From positions 1,612,001-1,676,000 of the forward strand of contig NZ_JBEWCD010000001.1 in the NCBI RefSeq assembly GCF_040530035.1: 64,000 nt of DNA, read 5' to 3'. How positions within the stretch are numbered: position 1 is the first letter of the stretch; each line of letters starts with the position of its first letter. This DNA is from Roseibium sp. HPY-6 (GTDB taxonomy: Bacteria > Pseudomonadota > Alphaproteobacteria > Rhizobiales > Stappiaceae). A program made the translations under genes and the position numbers. The notes beneath the pieces were generated by a model. It made no database searches, was not told where the DNA came from, and saw only the letters and a program-made list of their open reading frames with translations. Positions 17,839 to 26,973 of this stretch are shown one piece after another.

Positions 17839-18969
17839 GTGAAGCCTCTGGAAGGATTGAGAGTACTGGATTTCGCGCAGTTTCTGGCAGGTCCGATGGC
17901 AGCACTCCGGCTGGCAGATCTCGGCGCAGAAGTCATCAAGATCGAGCGGCCGGGCATCGGTGATCTGTGTAGAACACTCGTCATTTCAGATCAGAAAGTG
18001 GGCCCGGACAGTCTCTTGTTTCACACGATCAATCGAAACAAGGCGAGTATCGCAGCTGACCTGAAAGACGCTTTTGACCTTGAGAAGGTCAAGGATCTCC
18101 TGAAGACCTCCGATGTGATGATCCATAACTTCCGGCCCGGCGTCATGGAACGCATTGGGCTCGGCTGGGAAGACGTCCGGAAGATCAATTCCAGGTTGGT
18201 GTACGGTGCCGTGACCGGCTACGGCACGACGGGTCCGTGGGTCAAGAAACCGGGTCAGGACCTCCTGGTCCAGTCGTTGACCGGTATGCCGTGGCTCTCG
18301 GGAGATCTGGATCATCCCCCTATCCCTGCCGGCTTTGCGGTTCTTGACATCACCTGCGGAAACCATCTGGTTCAGGGCGTCTTGGCGGCCCTCCTTCGCC
18401 GTGAAAAAACCGGCAACGGAGGATTGGTTGAAGTCGACCTGATGTCGTCCGCAATAGACATGCAATTCGAGCTGTTTACGGCATTCTTGAATGGTGACGG
18501 GTCGATGTCGAAACGCAGTGCGATCAGCAATGCAAATGCGTCTGTTGGAGCGCCCTATGGGATTTACGCCTGTCAGGATGGTTACATCGCAATCGCCATG
18601 GCACCGATCTCGGCTTTGGCTGATCTGTTGGACTGCAAAGATCTCGTACCTCTTTCAGATCCGGAAGAGGCGTTCAAGCGGCGGGACGAGATCAAGGCCG
18701 TGCTGCGTGACCACCTGACAGCGCAGACTGTTGCCTATTGGCTGGAAAGACTTGAGCCGGCGGACATCTGGTGTTCAAAAGTGCTTGATTGGCCTGAGCT
18801 GATAGCCACTGAAGGTTTTGCCGCACTCGATATGCTGCAGACCATCACAGCCCCCGACGGAACCGCGATCAAGACAACACGGTGCCCGATCCGGATAGAT
18901 GGCGAAACCGGAAAATCAGATCAGGGTGGCCCTGCGCTCGGCGCTGATACCGACATATACCTGAATTAG
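17839..18969 (+). CDS. Class III (CaiB/BaiF) CoA-transferase 1
   Basis: 376 residues starting at GTG, with GGAG upstream. The fold signature LDFAQFLAGPMAALRLADLGAEVIKIE opens the protein, and the catalytic Asp is D141 in PGQDLLVQ. The family moves CoA between acyl-CoA and free carboxylates. It is clearly paralogous to the second CoA-transferase at 29.9 kb, and both share the unusual short form of about 375 residues. It is divergent from the dehydrogenases over the shared operator, and its substrate is probably a carboxylate made by the island's enzymes. Confidence 0.85.
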   Translation: MKPLEGLRVLDFAQFLAGPMAALRLADLGAEVIKIERPGIGDLCRTLVISDQKVGPDSLLFHTINRNKASIAADLKDAFDLEKVKDLLKTSDVMIHNFRPGVMERIGLGWEDVRKINSRLVYGAVTGYGTTGPWVKKPGQDLLVQSLTGMPWLSGDLDHPPIPAGFAVLDITCGNHLVQGVLAALLRREKTGNGGLVEVDLMSSAIDMQFELFTAFLNGDGSMSKRSAISNANASVGAPYGIYACQDGYIAIAMAPISALADLLDCKDLVPLSDPEEAFKRRDEIKAVLRDHLTAQTVAYWLERLEPADIWCSKVLDWPELIATEGFAALDMLQTITAPDGTAIKTTRCPIRIDGETGKSDQGGPALGADTDIYLN

Positions 18970-18971
18970 CC

Positions 18972-18992
18972 AAGGGCGGGTTGCGCGCCCTT
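18972..18992. terminator. Possible hairpin terminator between convergent genes
   Basis: A 7-bp perfect stem (AAGGGCG with CGCCCTT) and a 7-base loop directly after the CoA-transferase stop, between two convergent genes. On the plus strand TTCTC follows; the run of T comes only about 15 bases later. The terminator call is tentative. Confidence 0.4.
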
Positions 18993-19001
18993 CTCAACAC
19001 G

Positions 19002-19520
19002 TCATTTTTCCGGCGTGAAGTTTTCCGGGTTACGATACTTCACCGTCTGAAGATGCTCCGCATAGAGAGCCAGCTCACCTTTGTTCTTGTAAACCTGATA
19101 GGACACTTTAACGAGGCCCATTTCTTCGTATTTCGGACGCTTTTCAAGGTTCGTGCGCACGGTATAGATCGTGTCACCTATGAAGACGGGCTTGATGAAA
19201 CGAAGCTTGTCGTAGCCATAGGAAAACGTGTTGACGTTGTTGTTCGCCATCAACCCGAGACCATAGCTGAACACCATGGCACCAGCGACAAGCCGTTTGC
19301 CGAATATGCCTTCTTCCGACGTGAAAATATCATCCGCGACATAGGGATGGTTGTCGAGCACAAGACTGTTGAACAACATGGCCTCACCTTCGGAAATCGT
19401 CCGCCGGATTGAGCGCCTTTTTTCACCTATCTCAAAATCTTCATAGAGCCAGGTTTCAACATTGTACAACTTGGCATCGCCATGTTCGTTGTAATAGCTT
19501 TGCTCGCTCATCAAAGACAC
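19002..19520 (-). CDS. MaoC-like hot-dog protein lacking the catalytic histidine
   Basis: 172 residues, MaoC-like hot-dog fold ([20 protein letters not shown], then [13 protein letters not shown], then [14 protein letters not shown]). In (R)-specific enoyl-CoA hydratases the motif is G-D-x-N-P-x-H. Here it reads L55-D56-N57-H58-P59-Y60-V61, so the Asp is kept but the His position is Val. It may be a non-catalytic or regulatory partner of the neighbouring MaoC protein, or may bind a different thioester. It is the last gene of the long minus-strand operon. Confidence 0.8.
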   Translation of the reverse strand: MSLMSEQSYYNEHGDAKLYNVETWLYEDFEIGEKRRSIRRTISEGEAMLFNSLVLDNHPYVADDIFTSEEGIFGKRLVAGAMVFSYGLGLMANNNVNTFSYGYDKLRFIKPVFIGDTIYTVRTNLEKRPKYEEMGLVKVSYQVYKNKGELALYAEHLQTVKYRNPENFTPEK

Positions 19521-19601
19521 CTCCCGTCTTGAACCATGTCACGTAAGCCGCGTGCACATGACCGAATTCTTTTCCTTTAGTTAGACTGCTAATCTTCTCG
19601 T

Positions 19602-20048
19602 TTAGCTCTTCATCTCAACGAGATAGATGTGTTCGGCGAAAAGAACGATTTCGTCTCTCTGATTGAGAACCTCGCACTTCTCAATGACTTGCCCCATCCC
19701 TTCCCGCTTCGGGTCGGGTGACTTGCGGTCGATGGTCAGCCGGGTGCGTATCGTGTCGTTGATATGCACCGGTTTTATGAAGCGGAGCCGGTCGTAGCCA
19801 TAGGAAAACGCGACCGGATTGATGACACTTGCACTCAGGCCAATGCCGATCGAGAACACCATAGTTCCGTGTGCGATGCGCTGTCCGAAATCCTGCGTCG
19901 CGCACCACTCGGCATCCATGTGATGCGGAAAAAAGTCACCCGTATGGCCGGCATGTACGACGAAGTCGGTTTCGGTAATGGTCCGCCCGAACGTTTCCCG
20001 AACATCGCCGATCCTGTAATCCTCGTAGTAGATTGTCTGGATGTTCAT
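19602..20048 (-). CDS. MaoC-like (R)-enoyl-CoA hydratase/dehydratase
   Basis: 148 residues, single hot-dog domain. The catalytic motif is intact: G37-D38-F39-F40-P41-H42-H43, with Asp38 and His43 in hydratase-2 spacing. It is related to the other MaoC gene downstream (shared 'FSYGYD-LRFIKPV' stretch), about 80 bases away. Its start overlaps the oxidoreductase stop by four bases. The expected reaction is reversible hydration of an enoyl-CoA such as a mesaconyl-, itaconyl- or crotonyl-type thioester, which fits the two CoA-transferases nearby. Confidence 0.82.
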   Translation of the reverse strand: MNIQTIYYEDYRIGDVRETFGRTITETDFVVHAGHTGDFFPHHMDAEWCATQDFGQRIAHGTMVFSIGIGLSASVINPVAFSYGYDRLRFIKPVHINDTIRTRLTIDRKSPDPKREGMGQVIEKCEVLNQRDEIVLFAEHIYLVEMKS

Positions 20049-21100
20049 TGCGGTATCCTTGCAATCGGAGTGGCGGGTGCGGCACTGCTTTCATAGGCGG
20101 CTTCGACCAGCGCCATCGTTTTCCAGGCGTCTTCGACACTGCTGACGAGCGTGTCCTCCTCCCCGGTGGCGAAGCGTTGAAGCTGATGCATCCGGCCGGC
20201 GAAGGCATCGGGAAACCAGGCGCCGTCGAGATCCACTTTGCGCCAGCCGTCGCCCGTGTTGATTTCCAGAATGTCCGGCTCGCCATTGGGATAATCGAGG
20301 TTGACGCCCAGTTGCAGATAGGCGGCGCCTTTCGTGCCGCAGATGCGGAACTCGCATGCCTGATGTTTGCGGCCGAATGCGTGATTATGGTTGATCGAGA
20401 GCGCGCAGCGGACACGATCGCCATAATCAAGGATCGCAGCTGTACGGGTCTGAGAAATTTTCGAACTGGGATGTCCGATTGTCTTGGCGTGAACACCCAA
20501 CGGGTCTCCAAGCAGCCCACGGATGAAGTCCAGATAGTGGATGGAGTGAAGACTTATTTCCACGCGCGGAAGCGGTTCGAGAAACTTCCAGAGACCCCAG
20601 GGCGTGTTCAGCGCAAGCCACGCATCAAAGTCCAATATTTCGCCCAGAACACCGCGGCCTACGGCATCCTGCAGAGCGAGCATCATCGGTGCGAACCGCA
20701 ACTGAAAGTTCACCGCCGCAGACAGGCTGCGTGTGCGGCAGATCCGCAAGATCTCCGTTGCGCCATCCAGGTCGCTGCCCATCGGTTTCTGGATCAAGGC
20801 CGCCGACCCTTCCGGCAACACTGAAAGGATACCGGCATGCGCGTCAGGAGGCGTGGCCAGATCAAAAATGACATCCTCTTTGGAACAGGCTTCTTCCGGA
20901 GTAGACAGCAACGGTATGTTGTGCGCCTCGGACACCGCCCTGGCCTTGTCGAGGTCAGGGTCATAGAGACCCGCGACCTGATAACCTGCATTGGAATACG
21001 CCGGCAGGTGGGCATCGGTCACGATGGACCCGGCCCCAAAAATAACAATCGGTTTGGGATTGGCGGGCCTCGGCCAGTGCTGTCGGAGAGTGTCGAACAT
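20045..21100 (-). CDS. Gfo/Idh/MocA-family oxidoreductase
   Basis: 351 residues. The N-terminal Rossmann domain shows [18 protein letters not shown] near residue 20 and the cofactor-site motif appears as QKP ([10 protein letters not shown]) rather than EKP; the conserved Lys is kept. The C-terminal half is the usual alpha/beta substrate domain. Members oxidise or reduce pyranoses, inositols and aminosugars with NAD(P). In this operon it probably oxidises a sugar to its lactone, or carries out a side-chain oxidation upstream of the dehydratase. Confidence 0.82.
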   Translation of the reverse strand: MFDTLRQHWPRPANPKPIVIFGAGSIVTDAHLPAYSNAGYQVAGLYDPDLDKARAVSEAHNIPLLSTPEEACSKEDVIFDLATPPDAHAGILSVLPEGSAALIQKPMGSDLDGATEILRICRTRSLSAAVNFQLRFAPMMLALQDAVGRGVLGEILDFDAWLALNTPWGLWKFLEPLPRVEISLHSIHYLDFIRGLLGDPLGVHAKTIGHPSSKISQTRTAAILDYGDRVRCALSINHNHAFGRKHQACEFRICGTKGAAYLQLGVNLDYPNGEPDILEINTGDGWRKVDLDGAWFPDAFAGRMHQLQRFATGEEDTLVSSVEDAWKTMALVEAAYESSAAPATPIARIPQ

Positions 21101-21129
21101 CTGTGTTGCTCAGTCTTTGAAGCCTGCGG

Positions 21130-21459
21130 CTAGTCGAGGTGAAATACTTCTTCCATCATCGCCCACCATTCCCCGTCCTTTCGGGTTTCGAGCGGGACCT
21201 GGCAGGGCATGCAGACATCCCACCACCGCTGCGTTTCAGGATCGGCCGCCATTTTCGCTGCATCAGCCGCGAAGTCGCCGCCGTGATACTCCCAGTACCC
21301 GAAGAGGATGTTCTCCGGTTCCTTCAGATAGATGGAATAGTTCCGGATATTGCACTCGGAGATCATCTTCAGGACACCAGGCCATACGTCGGCATGCAGC
21401 TTCTTGTATTCGGCGACCTTGTTTGCCTCCAGGCCGATCATCATGCCCATGCGTTGCAT
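21130..21459 (-). CDS. L-rhamnose mutarotase-like protein (RhaM/RhaU family)
   Basis: About 109 residues. The frame is open to 21537, but ATG 21459 has AGGAGGT five bases upstream and gives the family's normal length. It contains the conserved LHADVWPGVL with His22, the catalytic position in RhaM, and the downstream WWDVCMP element. RhaM interconverts anomers of L-rhamnose and similar sugars. Its presence argues that the imported sugar is L-rhamnose, L-fucose or a related pyranose, consistent with the lactonase and enolase genes. Confidence 0.85.
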   Translation of the reverse strand: MQRMGMMIGLEANKVAEYKKLHADVWPGVLKMISECNIRNYSIYLKEPENILFGYWEYHGGDFAADAAKMAADPETQRWWDVCMPCQVPLETRKDGEWWAMMEEVFHLD

Positions 21460-21469
21460 GACATACCTC

Positions 21470-22582
21470 CTACGCTGAGATTTCGCTGTTGAACGTCTTG
21501 ATGCAGGCTGCTGCGAGCTTGTCCTCGTCCCAGTCAATGCCCAACCCTGGAACGTTCGACGGAATAGCGCAGCCTCTTTCCATGCGCATTGTCGAGGCCG
21601 TCAAACTGTCGAGCTGCGGAATGTATTCAAGCCAGGGTGCGTTCGGGATTGCACAGACAAGGCTCACGTGAAGTTCCATGAGAAAGTGCGGGCAAACAGG
21701 CACATTGTGTGCCTCTGCAAGATGAGCGACCTTCATCCATGGCGTAATGCCGCCAATGCGCGCAACGTCTACCTGCACGATGCTGGCGCCGCCTGCCACC
21801 AGATAGTCCTTGAACTGACTGAGCGAGTACATGCTTTCTCCGACCGCAATAGGCACGGATGTACTTGCGGCCAGACGGGCATGTTCCAACACATCGTCGG
21901 CGGGCATCGGTTCCTCGAACCAGCCGATGTTCAATTCTTCCAGGACTTTGGCGCGCCGGGTCGCTTCTGCGCGTGAGAAACACTGGTTGGCATCGACCAT
22001 GATTTCATAGCTGTCGCCAACTGCCTCGCGCACCGCTTTCAGGCGAGCACGGTCTTCGCTCAGATGTGGTCGTCCGATCTTTATCTTGGAGCCTGCAAAG
22101 CCTTTTGATTGAGCCGCAAGCGCATCCTCGACGAGGTCTTCTGCCGGGATATGCAGCCATCCGCCTTCGGTGGTGTACATCGGGACGGAATCCTTCGCCC
22201 CGCCAAGCATACGCCAAAGGGGAAGTCCAGCCCGCTTGCAGCGCAGATCCCACAAAGCTGTATCAATGGCGGCCAGAGCCAGAGAGGTGATGGCACCAAC
22301 GGCTGTTGCATGCGTTGAGAACAACAGGTCCCGCCATATCCGCCCGATCTCTTCGGCCTCCCGGCCGATCAGCTGTGGCGTGAGGGTATTTTGCAGGAGC
22401 GACATGACGGCCGGGCCACCCTGCCCGATCGTGTAGCTGTAGCCCAGACCGGAGACGCCGTCAGAGTCGGAAATTCTGACGAAAGGTGTTTCCTGGCTTA
22501 CAAAGCTCTGAATGGCATCGACGCGCTTCACCTTCGGCTGAAGGTCGGCCATGAACATCTCGACACGGGTGATCCTGGCCAT
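21470..22582 (-). CDS. Enolase-superfamily sugar acid dehydratase (mandelate racemase type)
   Basis: 370 residues. Metal and acid/base positions are all present: K166-I-K168, D197 (with N199), E223 in FEEP, E249 in VGES, D272 and H299. The KxK plus His/Asp pair is typical of the mandelate racemase subgroup, which includes L-fuconate, L-rhamnonate, galactonate and tartrate dehydratases. It would convert a sugar acid to a 2-keto-3-deoxy acid. The gene follows the transporter ATPase by four bases and precedes the mutarotase by ten. Substrate cannot be fixed from sequence alone. Confidence 0.87.
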   Translation of the reverse strand: MARITRVEMFMADLQPKVKRVDAIQSFVSQETPFVRISDSDGVSGLGYSYTIGQGGPAVMSLLQNTLTPQLIGREAEEIGRIWRDLLFSTHATAVGAITSLALAAIDTALWDLRCKRAGLPLWRMLGGAKDSVPMYTTEGGWLHIPAEDLVEDALAAQSKGFAGSKIKIGRPHLSEDRARLKAVREAVGDSYEIMVDANQCFSRAEATRRAKVLEELNIGWFEEPMPADDVLEHARLAASTSVPIAVGESMYSLSQFKDYLVAGGASIVQVDVARIGGITPWMKVAHLAEAHNVPVCPHFLMELHVSLVCAIPNAPWLEYIPQLDSLTASTMRMERGCAIPSNVPGLGIDWDEDKLAAACIKTFNSEISA

Positions 22583-22586
22583 CGGG

Positions 22587-23675
22587 CTACCTCAGTGCTT
22601 GCTGGTTGTCAGCGTCGAACAGATGGCAGCGCGCGAGGTCGAGGCGGAACTGCAATCGTTCTCCATCTGCAACAGGACGCGGGTTCAACATTTTCGCCTG
22701 GACTTCTTTGCCGGCGAGCGATCCGAACAGAAGCGTTTCGGTGCCGAGCGGTTCGGAGAGGTTGACGGTCATGTCAAATTCGGCACACCCGTTTTCCATC
22801 GGCATGGCGTGTCCGGACGGCATCAGATTGTCCGCGCGGAAACCCAGAATGACCTTTTGACCGTCCTGTACCTTTCCGGTGAAAGGTTCTGGAATGGCGA
22901 TCGCTGGCCCGCCGTCGATGGCGATCTCATTGCCCGCAACGCGTCCGGGCAGGAGGTTCATCGGCGGTGAGCCAATGAAGGTCGCAACAAAAGTATTCGC
23001 AGGCGTCTCGAATACATCAAGGGGTGTTCCGACCTGTTCGATATAACCGTCCCGCATGATTACGATGCGATCGGCAAGGGTCATGGCTTCGACCTGATCG
23101 TGCGTCACATAGACGATCGTCGATTTGACCTTCTGGTGCAGTTTCTTGATCTCGGTCCGCATCTGCGTGCGCAGTTTTGCATCGAGGTTCGAAAGCGGCT
23201 CATCAAACAGGAAAACATCGGGGTGCCGGACGATGGCGCGGCCCATGGCGACTCTCTGACGCTGACCGCCCGACAACGCGCCAGGCTTTCGGTCCATGTA
23301 TTCCGTCAGGCTGAGTATTTGCGCGGCTTCGCCCACAGCCTTGTCGATCTCTTCCTGCGGCCGCTTTGCGATCTTGAGTGAGAACCCGAGGTTTTCGCGC
23401 ACCGTCATGTGCGGGTAGAGCGCGTAATTCTGGAAAACCATCGAGATGTTTCTGTGGCGCGGTGGCAAGTCGTTGACCAGGCGCTCTCCGATCTTGATGT
23501 CACCGCCGGAGATCGCTTCAAGGCCGGCGATCATTCGAAGCGTTGTGGATTTTCCGCATCCGGATGGGCCGACCAGCACAACGAATTCGTTGTCGGCGAT
23601 CTCCAGATCAATCCCGTGAACGACCTGCAACGAGCCGTATTTCTTGACAACCTTCTGCAGGTGGACTTGAGCCAT
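22587..23675 (-). CDS. Sugar ABC transporter ATPase (MalK/UgpC type)
   Basis: 362 residues. The N-terminal ATPase domain has Walker A GPSGCGKS, signature [14 protein letters not shown] and Walker [16 protein letters not shown]. The C-terminal approximately 120 residues form the OB-like regulatory domain of CUT1 transporters. It serves the MalF/MalG-type permeases just upstream. The signature 'NLDAKLR' is typical of the UgpC group. Confidence 0.92.
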   Translation of the reverse strand: MAQVHLQKVVKKYGSLQVVHGIDLEIADNEFVVLVGPSGCGKSTTLRMIAGLEAISGGDIKIGERLVNDLPPRHRNISMVFQNYALYPHMTVRENLGFSLKIAKRPQEEIDKAVGEAAQILSLTEYMDRKPGALSGGQRQRVAMGRAIVRHPDVFLFDEPLSNLDAKLRTQMRTEIKKLHQKVKSTIVYVTHDQVEAMTLADRIVIMRDGYIEQVGTPLDVFETPANTFVATFIGSPPMNLLPGRVAGNEIAIDGGPAIAIPEPFTGKVQDGQKVILGFRADNLMPSGHAMPMENGCAEFDMTVNLSEPLGTETLLFGSLAGKEVQAKMLNPRPVADGERLQFRLDLARCHLFDADNQQALR

Positions 23676-23681
23676 CGTGTC

Positions 23682-24548
23682 TTATCCTTTGACGCCGCCG
23701 AAGGTGAGGCCGGCAATGAGATGTTTCTGGACGAGGAAGGTCAGGATAAGCGCAGGAATGATCATAAGGACCGCCAGCGCGCACATGCCGCCCCAATTGA
23801 TCGTGAACTCGCTTGTGAAATCGCGCAGCCCCACCGGCATCGTCTTGGAAAAGGTCGAGCGCGTCAGTTGGCTGGCAAGCGCATATTCGTTCCAACTGGT
23901 CAGGAAAGCGAAGATGCCAGCAGAAGCGACCCCGGCGCGGGCGACCGGAAACTCGACCTTCCAAAAGGCCTGCCACCGCGTGCATCCGTCGATTTCGGCG
24001 GCTTCCGCCAGTTCGACCGGAACCTGGCGAAAGAACCCGTCGATCAGCCAGATCGTGAACGGGACATTGAGGGCCACGTAGACAAGGATCAGTCCGATAT
24101 GCGTGTCGATCAGCCCGGTCTTGGCCATGACGATGAAGAGCGGCAGCGATAGTGAAACGCCCGGAACCGCGCGTGTCAGCATCAGCCCGATGAAGATCGA
24201 CGCCTTGCCTTTGAACCTGTAGCGGGCAAAGGCGTATCCGCCGGCCATTCCGACCAGGATCGCGATCAAAGTAGACGTTACGGAGATGATCAGCGAGTTG
24301 GTGAAATATTGGAGCACGGGCACGCCGCCCTCCCCAACCGCGCCGAACATGGCGCGATAATTGTCGAGATTGAGATCTCCCGGGACCCAAACCGGCGGCT
24401 TGGCCATGATCTCGACCGTCGGGCGAAAGGAGTTGAGAACCACCCAAAGCCCCGGCACGCAAATGATCGACATGGCAATGAACAGCGTCACGAAGTGCAA
24501 CATCTTCAAGAGACGCGCGCGAATTCGATAGAGAAGGTTTTCGTTCAT
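23682..24548 (-). CDS. Sugar ABC transporter permease (MalG type)
   Basis: 288 residues with about six hydrophobic segments. The cytoplasmic EAA loop is AEAAEIDGCTRWQAFWKVEFP near residue 190, which docks the ATPase. The gene starts four bases after the MalF-type gene and ends seven bases before the ATPase gene. It is the second CUT1 permease of the operon. Confidence 0.9.
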   Translation of the reverse strand: MNENLLYRIRARLLKMLHFVTLFIAMSIICVPGLWVVLNSFRPTVEIMAKPPVWVPGDLNLDNYRAMFGAVGEGGVPVLQYFTNSLIISVTSTLIAILVGMAGGYAFARYRFKGKASIFIGLMLTRAVPGVSLSLPLFIVMAKTGLIDTHIGLILVYVALNVPFTIWLIDGFFRQVPVELAEAAEIDGCTRWQAFWKVEFPVARAGVASAGIFAFLTSWNEYALASQLTRSTFSKTMPVGLRDFTSEFTINWGGMCALAVLMIIPALILTFLVQKHLIAGLTFGGVKG

Positions 24549-24551
24549 GTC

Positions 24552-25448
24552 TCAGCCCGCCATGCCAAGTTCGCTCCGCGCCGCGTTCAGCTTGCGGAAG
24601 AAGTAGATGGTGAAGAAGATTGCGAGGAAGATGGAGATGTAGCCCATCGCATTGGCGTAGCCCATCTTGGCATCGACGTAGCCGGTCCGCCCGATCAGGG
24701 TCCAAAGCAGTTCTGTCCTTCGTGCAGGCCCGCCGTTTGTCATGATCTGAACGATGTCATAGGCCCGGGCGACATCAAGCGAACGGATCGCCAGTGCGAT
24801 ATAGATGAACGGCATGATGTAGGGCAGCGTGATGTGCCGGAAACTCTGCCAGGGTGTACAGCCATCGACCTTTGCTGCCTCGATCGGGTCTCGTGGCACG
24901 GCGAAAAGACCGGCAAGGATCAGGATCGCGAAGACTGACGTGGAAGACCACATCTCGGCCACAAGAATTGAAAAGAAGGCGAGCTGACCATCCACCAGCC
25001 ATGGGATCGCAACGTTCGAGAGCCCGAGTGACTGCAGGGCATTATTCACCAAACCGACATTGTCGTTGAAAATGAACTTGAACTGGAACCCGACAAGGAT
25101 CGGCGAGAACATCATCGGGAACATCATGACGGTTCGCAGCGCCCGCTGGCCGTATGTCACCTTGTTGACCAGCAGCGCCAGCCCCAGACCCATCAGCATT
25201 TCAAGATTGAGCGCAATCGTCAGCAAAAGGATTGTTCTTCCGAATGCCGCCCAGAAATGCGCGCTTTTCATCGCCTTTTCGTAGTTGAAGGTTCCGATCC
25301 ACTTGTACAGCGTTTCCGGCCGGGTCAAGCGGTACGGTGTGAAACTCGAATAAAGCGAAAGCAGAAGCGGGATCAGGACCACCGCCGTCAGAATGATTAT
25401 GGCTGGCAGCAGCAGAACAAACCACGGAGGCGGCCGGAAGCGGGACAT
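24552..25448 (-). CDS. Sugar ABC transporter permease (MalF type)
   Basis: 298 residues, six-helix CUT1 permease with the EAA loop at EAAKVDGCTPWQSFRHITLP near residue 195. The N-terminus (MSRFRPPPWFVLLLPAIIIL) is a typical first helix. It is separated from the binding-protein gene by about 100 bases holding a stable hairpin, an arrangement that commonly lowers expression of permeases relative to the receptor. Confidence 0.9.
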   Translation of the reverse strand: MSRFRPPPWFVLLLPAIIILTAVVLIPLLLSLYSSFTPYRLTRPETLYKWIGTFNYEKAMKSAHFWAAFGRTILLLTIALNLEMLMGLGLALLVNKVTYGQRALRTVMMFPMMFSPILVGFQFKFIFNDNVGLVNNALQSLGLSNVAIPWLVDGQLAFFSILVAEMWSSTSVFAILILAGLFAVPRDPIEAAKVDGCTPWQSFRHITLPYIMPFIYIALAIRSLDVARAYDIVQIMTNGGPARRTELLWTLIGRTGYVDAKMGYANAMGYISIFLAIFFTIYFFRKLNAARSELGMAG

Positions 25449-25512
25449 TGCTTGCGTCCTTGAAGGCTGAAACGGTCGTTGTTACGGAGATTACGCTTTA
25501 AAGCAGGCAATT

Positions 25513-25540
25513 GCCCGGAAAGACCGGTCTCTTTCCGGGC
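25513..25540 (-). promoter_or_regulatory. Intercistronic hairpin after the binding-protein gene
   Basis: A perfect 10-bp stem (GCCCGGAAAG with CTTTCCGGGC) and an 8-base loop, ten bases after the binding-protein stop. Read on the minus strand no U-run follows immediately, so it is more likely an mRNA 3'-end stabiliser or weak attenuator than a full terminator. Confidence 0.6.
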
Positions 25541-25550
25541 AGGTTTTGTC

Positions 25551-26858
25551 TTAATAGACGCCGTTTTCCTGCATCATCTCGTCTACCGCTTCTTGAGCAT
25601 CGCTCAGAGCCTCGTCAATCGACTTGTCTCCCAGGATCGCAGCCTGAAGCTCCGGATAAATGAGGTTCGTCGCTTCGATCCAGTATGGCGTTTGAGGAGC
25701 CGGGAACGCATGAGAGGCAGCCGCCTGAAAGGCTTTCAGCACTTCAGTTCTGTACGCGTCGCCCTCTGCCGAACTTACCACATGATCCCATACCGCGGTG
25801 CGTGTCGGGAGCGGTCCCGCCGAGCTCTCAAGTTTCTGACTGTCCTCGTTGGTCAGCCAGGCAACCAGCGATGCAGCCGCTTCCTTGTTCTCGCACGCTT
25901 CGGTGACGGAAAAGCCATGGTGCCCGGACCAGCCTGTGCGAACACCGGCACTGCCGGCGGGCTGTACCTTCACGCCAACGTTTCCGGCCGCTTTCGATGA
26001 ATCCTCACCATTGAAGAAACCGGCCCAGCCCGGCCAGTCCAGATTGAGTGCAATCGTGCCGGAGGCAAAGCCCTGACCGAGGTCGTCCCAGAGATAGGAG
26101 GTTGTGCCGGGAGGAACCGCTCCTGCCTCATAGAGATCGACGAACCATGCCAACGCGCGCTTGCCTGCGTCCGAGTTGAATGCGGGCGACCAGTCATCGT
26201 TAAAGAGCTGTCCGCCTTCGGAGATCACCAGCTCGTAAAAGCGTCCGACGATTGCCTCGTCTTTGCCGGCGTATTGCGTACCGTAAAAATTCGGCGCGTC
26301 CGTGAAGAAGATCGCCTGCTCCTTGTACTCGTCCCAGGTGTCGGGAGGAGTCAGTTCACGCCCGGTCTTGGCTTTATAAGCGGCTTTGTTGTCCTCGTCC
26401 TCATAGATTGATTTGAGATAGTAGAGCGCGGAGACATCGAACTGAGCGCGCGGAAGCATGACCAGCGCGTCGCCGATCTTGGAGGCCGCGATGTTGGACG
26501 GCACATATTCGCCGATGAACTCGGCTGTGAGATAAGGCGTCAGATCCGTGTAGAGGCTCGGATACTGGGACGCAAAGGAAGAGTGGTTGGAACCAACGCA
26601 CCAGCCCAGTGTTCCTGCCGCAAGATCAGACTTGAATTCCTTGTCCAGTTCAAAGTGGTTCTTCTTCGAGATCACCTCGACCTTGGCACCTGTCTTGGCT
26701 TCCCACTCACCAATGCGGGCATAAAGCGCCTCGTATTGCTGCCCACCAATCAGCTTGGCCTGAAGCGTTACACCGTCGAATTCAGCCGCACCGGCATGTC
26801 CCGCGACAGCTACCAGTGCAGTGGCGCATAGCAACGATTTCAGTCTGCGATTTCCCAT
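25551..26858 (-). CDS. Sugar ABC transporter periplasmic binding protein (CUT1 family)
   Basis: 435 residues with a Sec signal peptide (residues 1-24, ending HAGA-AE), an SBP_bac_1 family receptor. It contains the usual periplasmic two-lobe landmarks, such as TPPDTWDEYKEQAIFF near residue 145 and GWSGHHGFSVTEACENK near 310. It is the first gene of the minus-strand island operon: receptor, two permeases, ATPase, dehydratase, mutarotase, oxidoreductase and two MaoC proteins. The ligand is probably the sugar, sugar acid or oligosaccharide degraded by those enzymes. Confidence 0.88.
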   Translation of the reverse strand: MGNRRLKSLLCATALVAVAGHAGAAEFDGVTLQAKLIGGQQYEALYARIGEWEAKTGAKVEVISKKNHFELDKEFKSDLAAGTLGWCVGSNHSSFASQYPSLYTDLTPYLTAEFIGEYVPSNIAASKIGDALVMLPRAQFDVSALYYLKSIYEDEDNKAAYKAKTGRELTPPDTWDEYKEQAIFFTDAPNFYGTQYAGKDEAIVGRFYELVISEGGQLFNDDWSPAFNSDAGKRALAWFVDLYEAGAVPPGTTSYLWDDLGQGFASGTIALNLDWPGWAGFFNGEDSSKAAGNVGVKVQPAGSAGVRTGWSGHHGFSVTEACENKEAAASLVAWLTNEDSQKLESSAGPLPTRTAVWDHVVSSAEGDAYRTEVLKAFQAAASHAFPAPQTPYWIEATNLIYPELQAAILGDKSIDEALSDAQEAVDEMMQENGVY

Positions 26859-26916
26859 CAGTTCCTCCCATCAAACAAGCAAGGTGAAGACCCACTCCTC
26901 GCTCCATTTATTTCAT

Positions 26917-26937
26917 ATATAAACTTGACTTTTATAT
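26917..26937. promoter_or_regulatory. Candidate operator, ATATAAA-N7-TTTATAT (copy 2)
   Basis: A perfect 7-bp inverted repeat with a 7-base spacer, lying between the divergent binding-protein (minus) and amidohydrolase (plus) genes. The core is identical to the copy at 17794-17814. The spacer and right arm include TTGACT (26925-26930), which could be a -35 box of the plus-strand promoter, so binding here would block RNA polymerase. Confidence 0.65.
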
Positions 26938-26973
26938 GTAGTCAACGATTATCTGGACGGAGGGAGGATCCTC

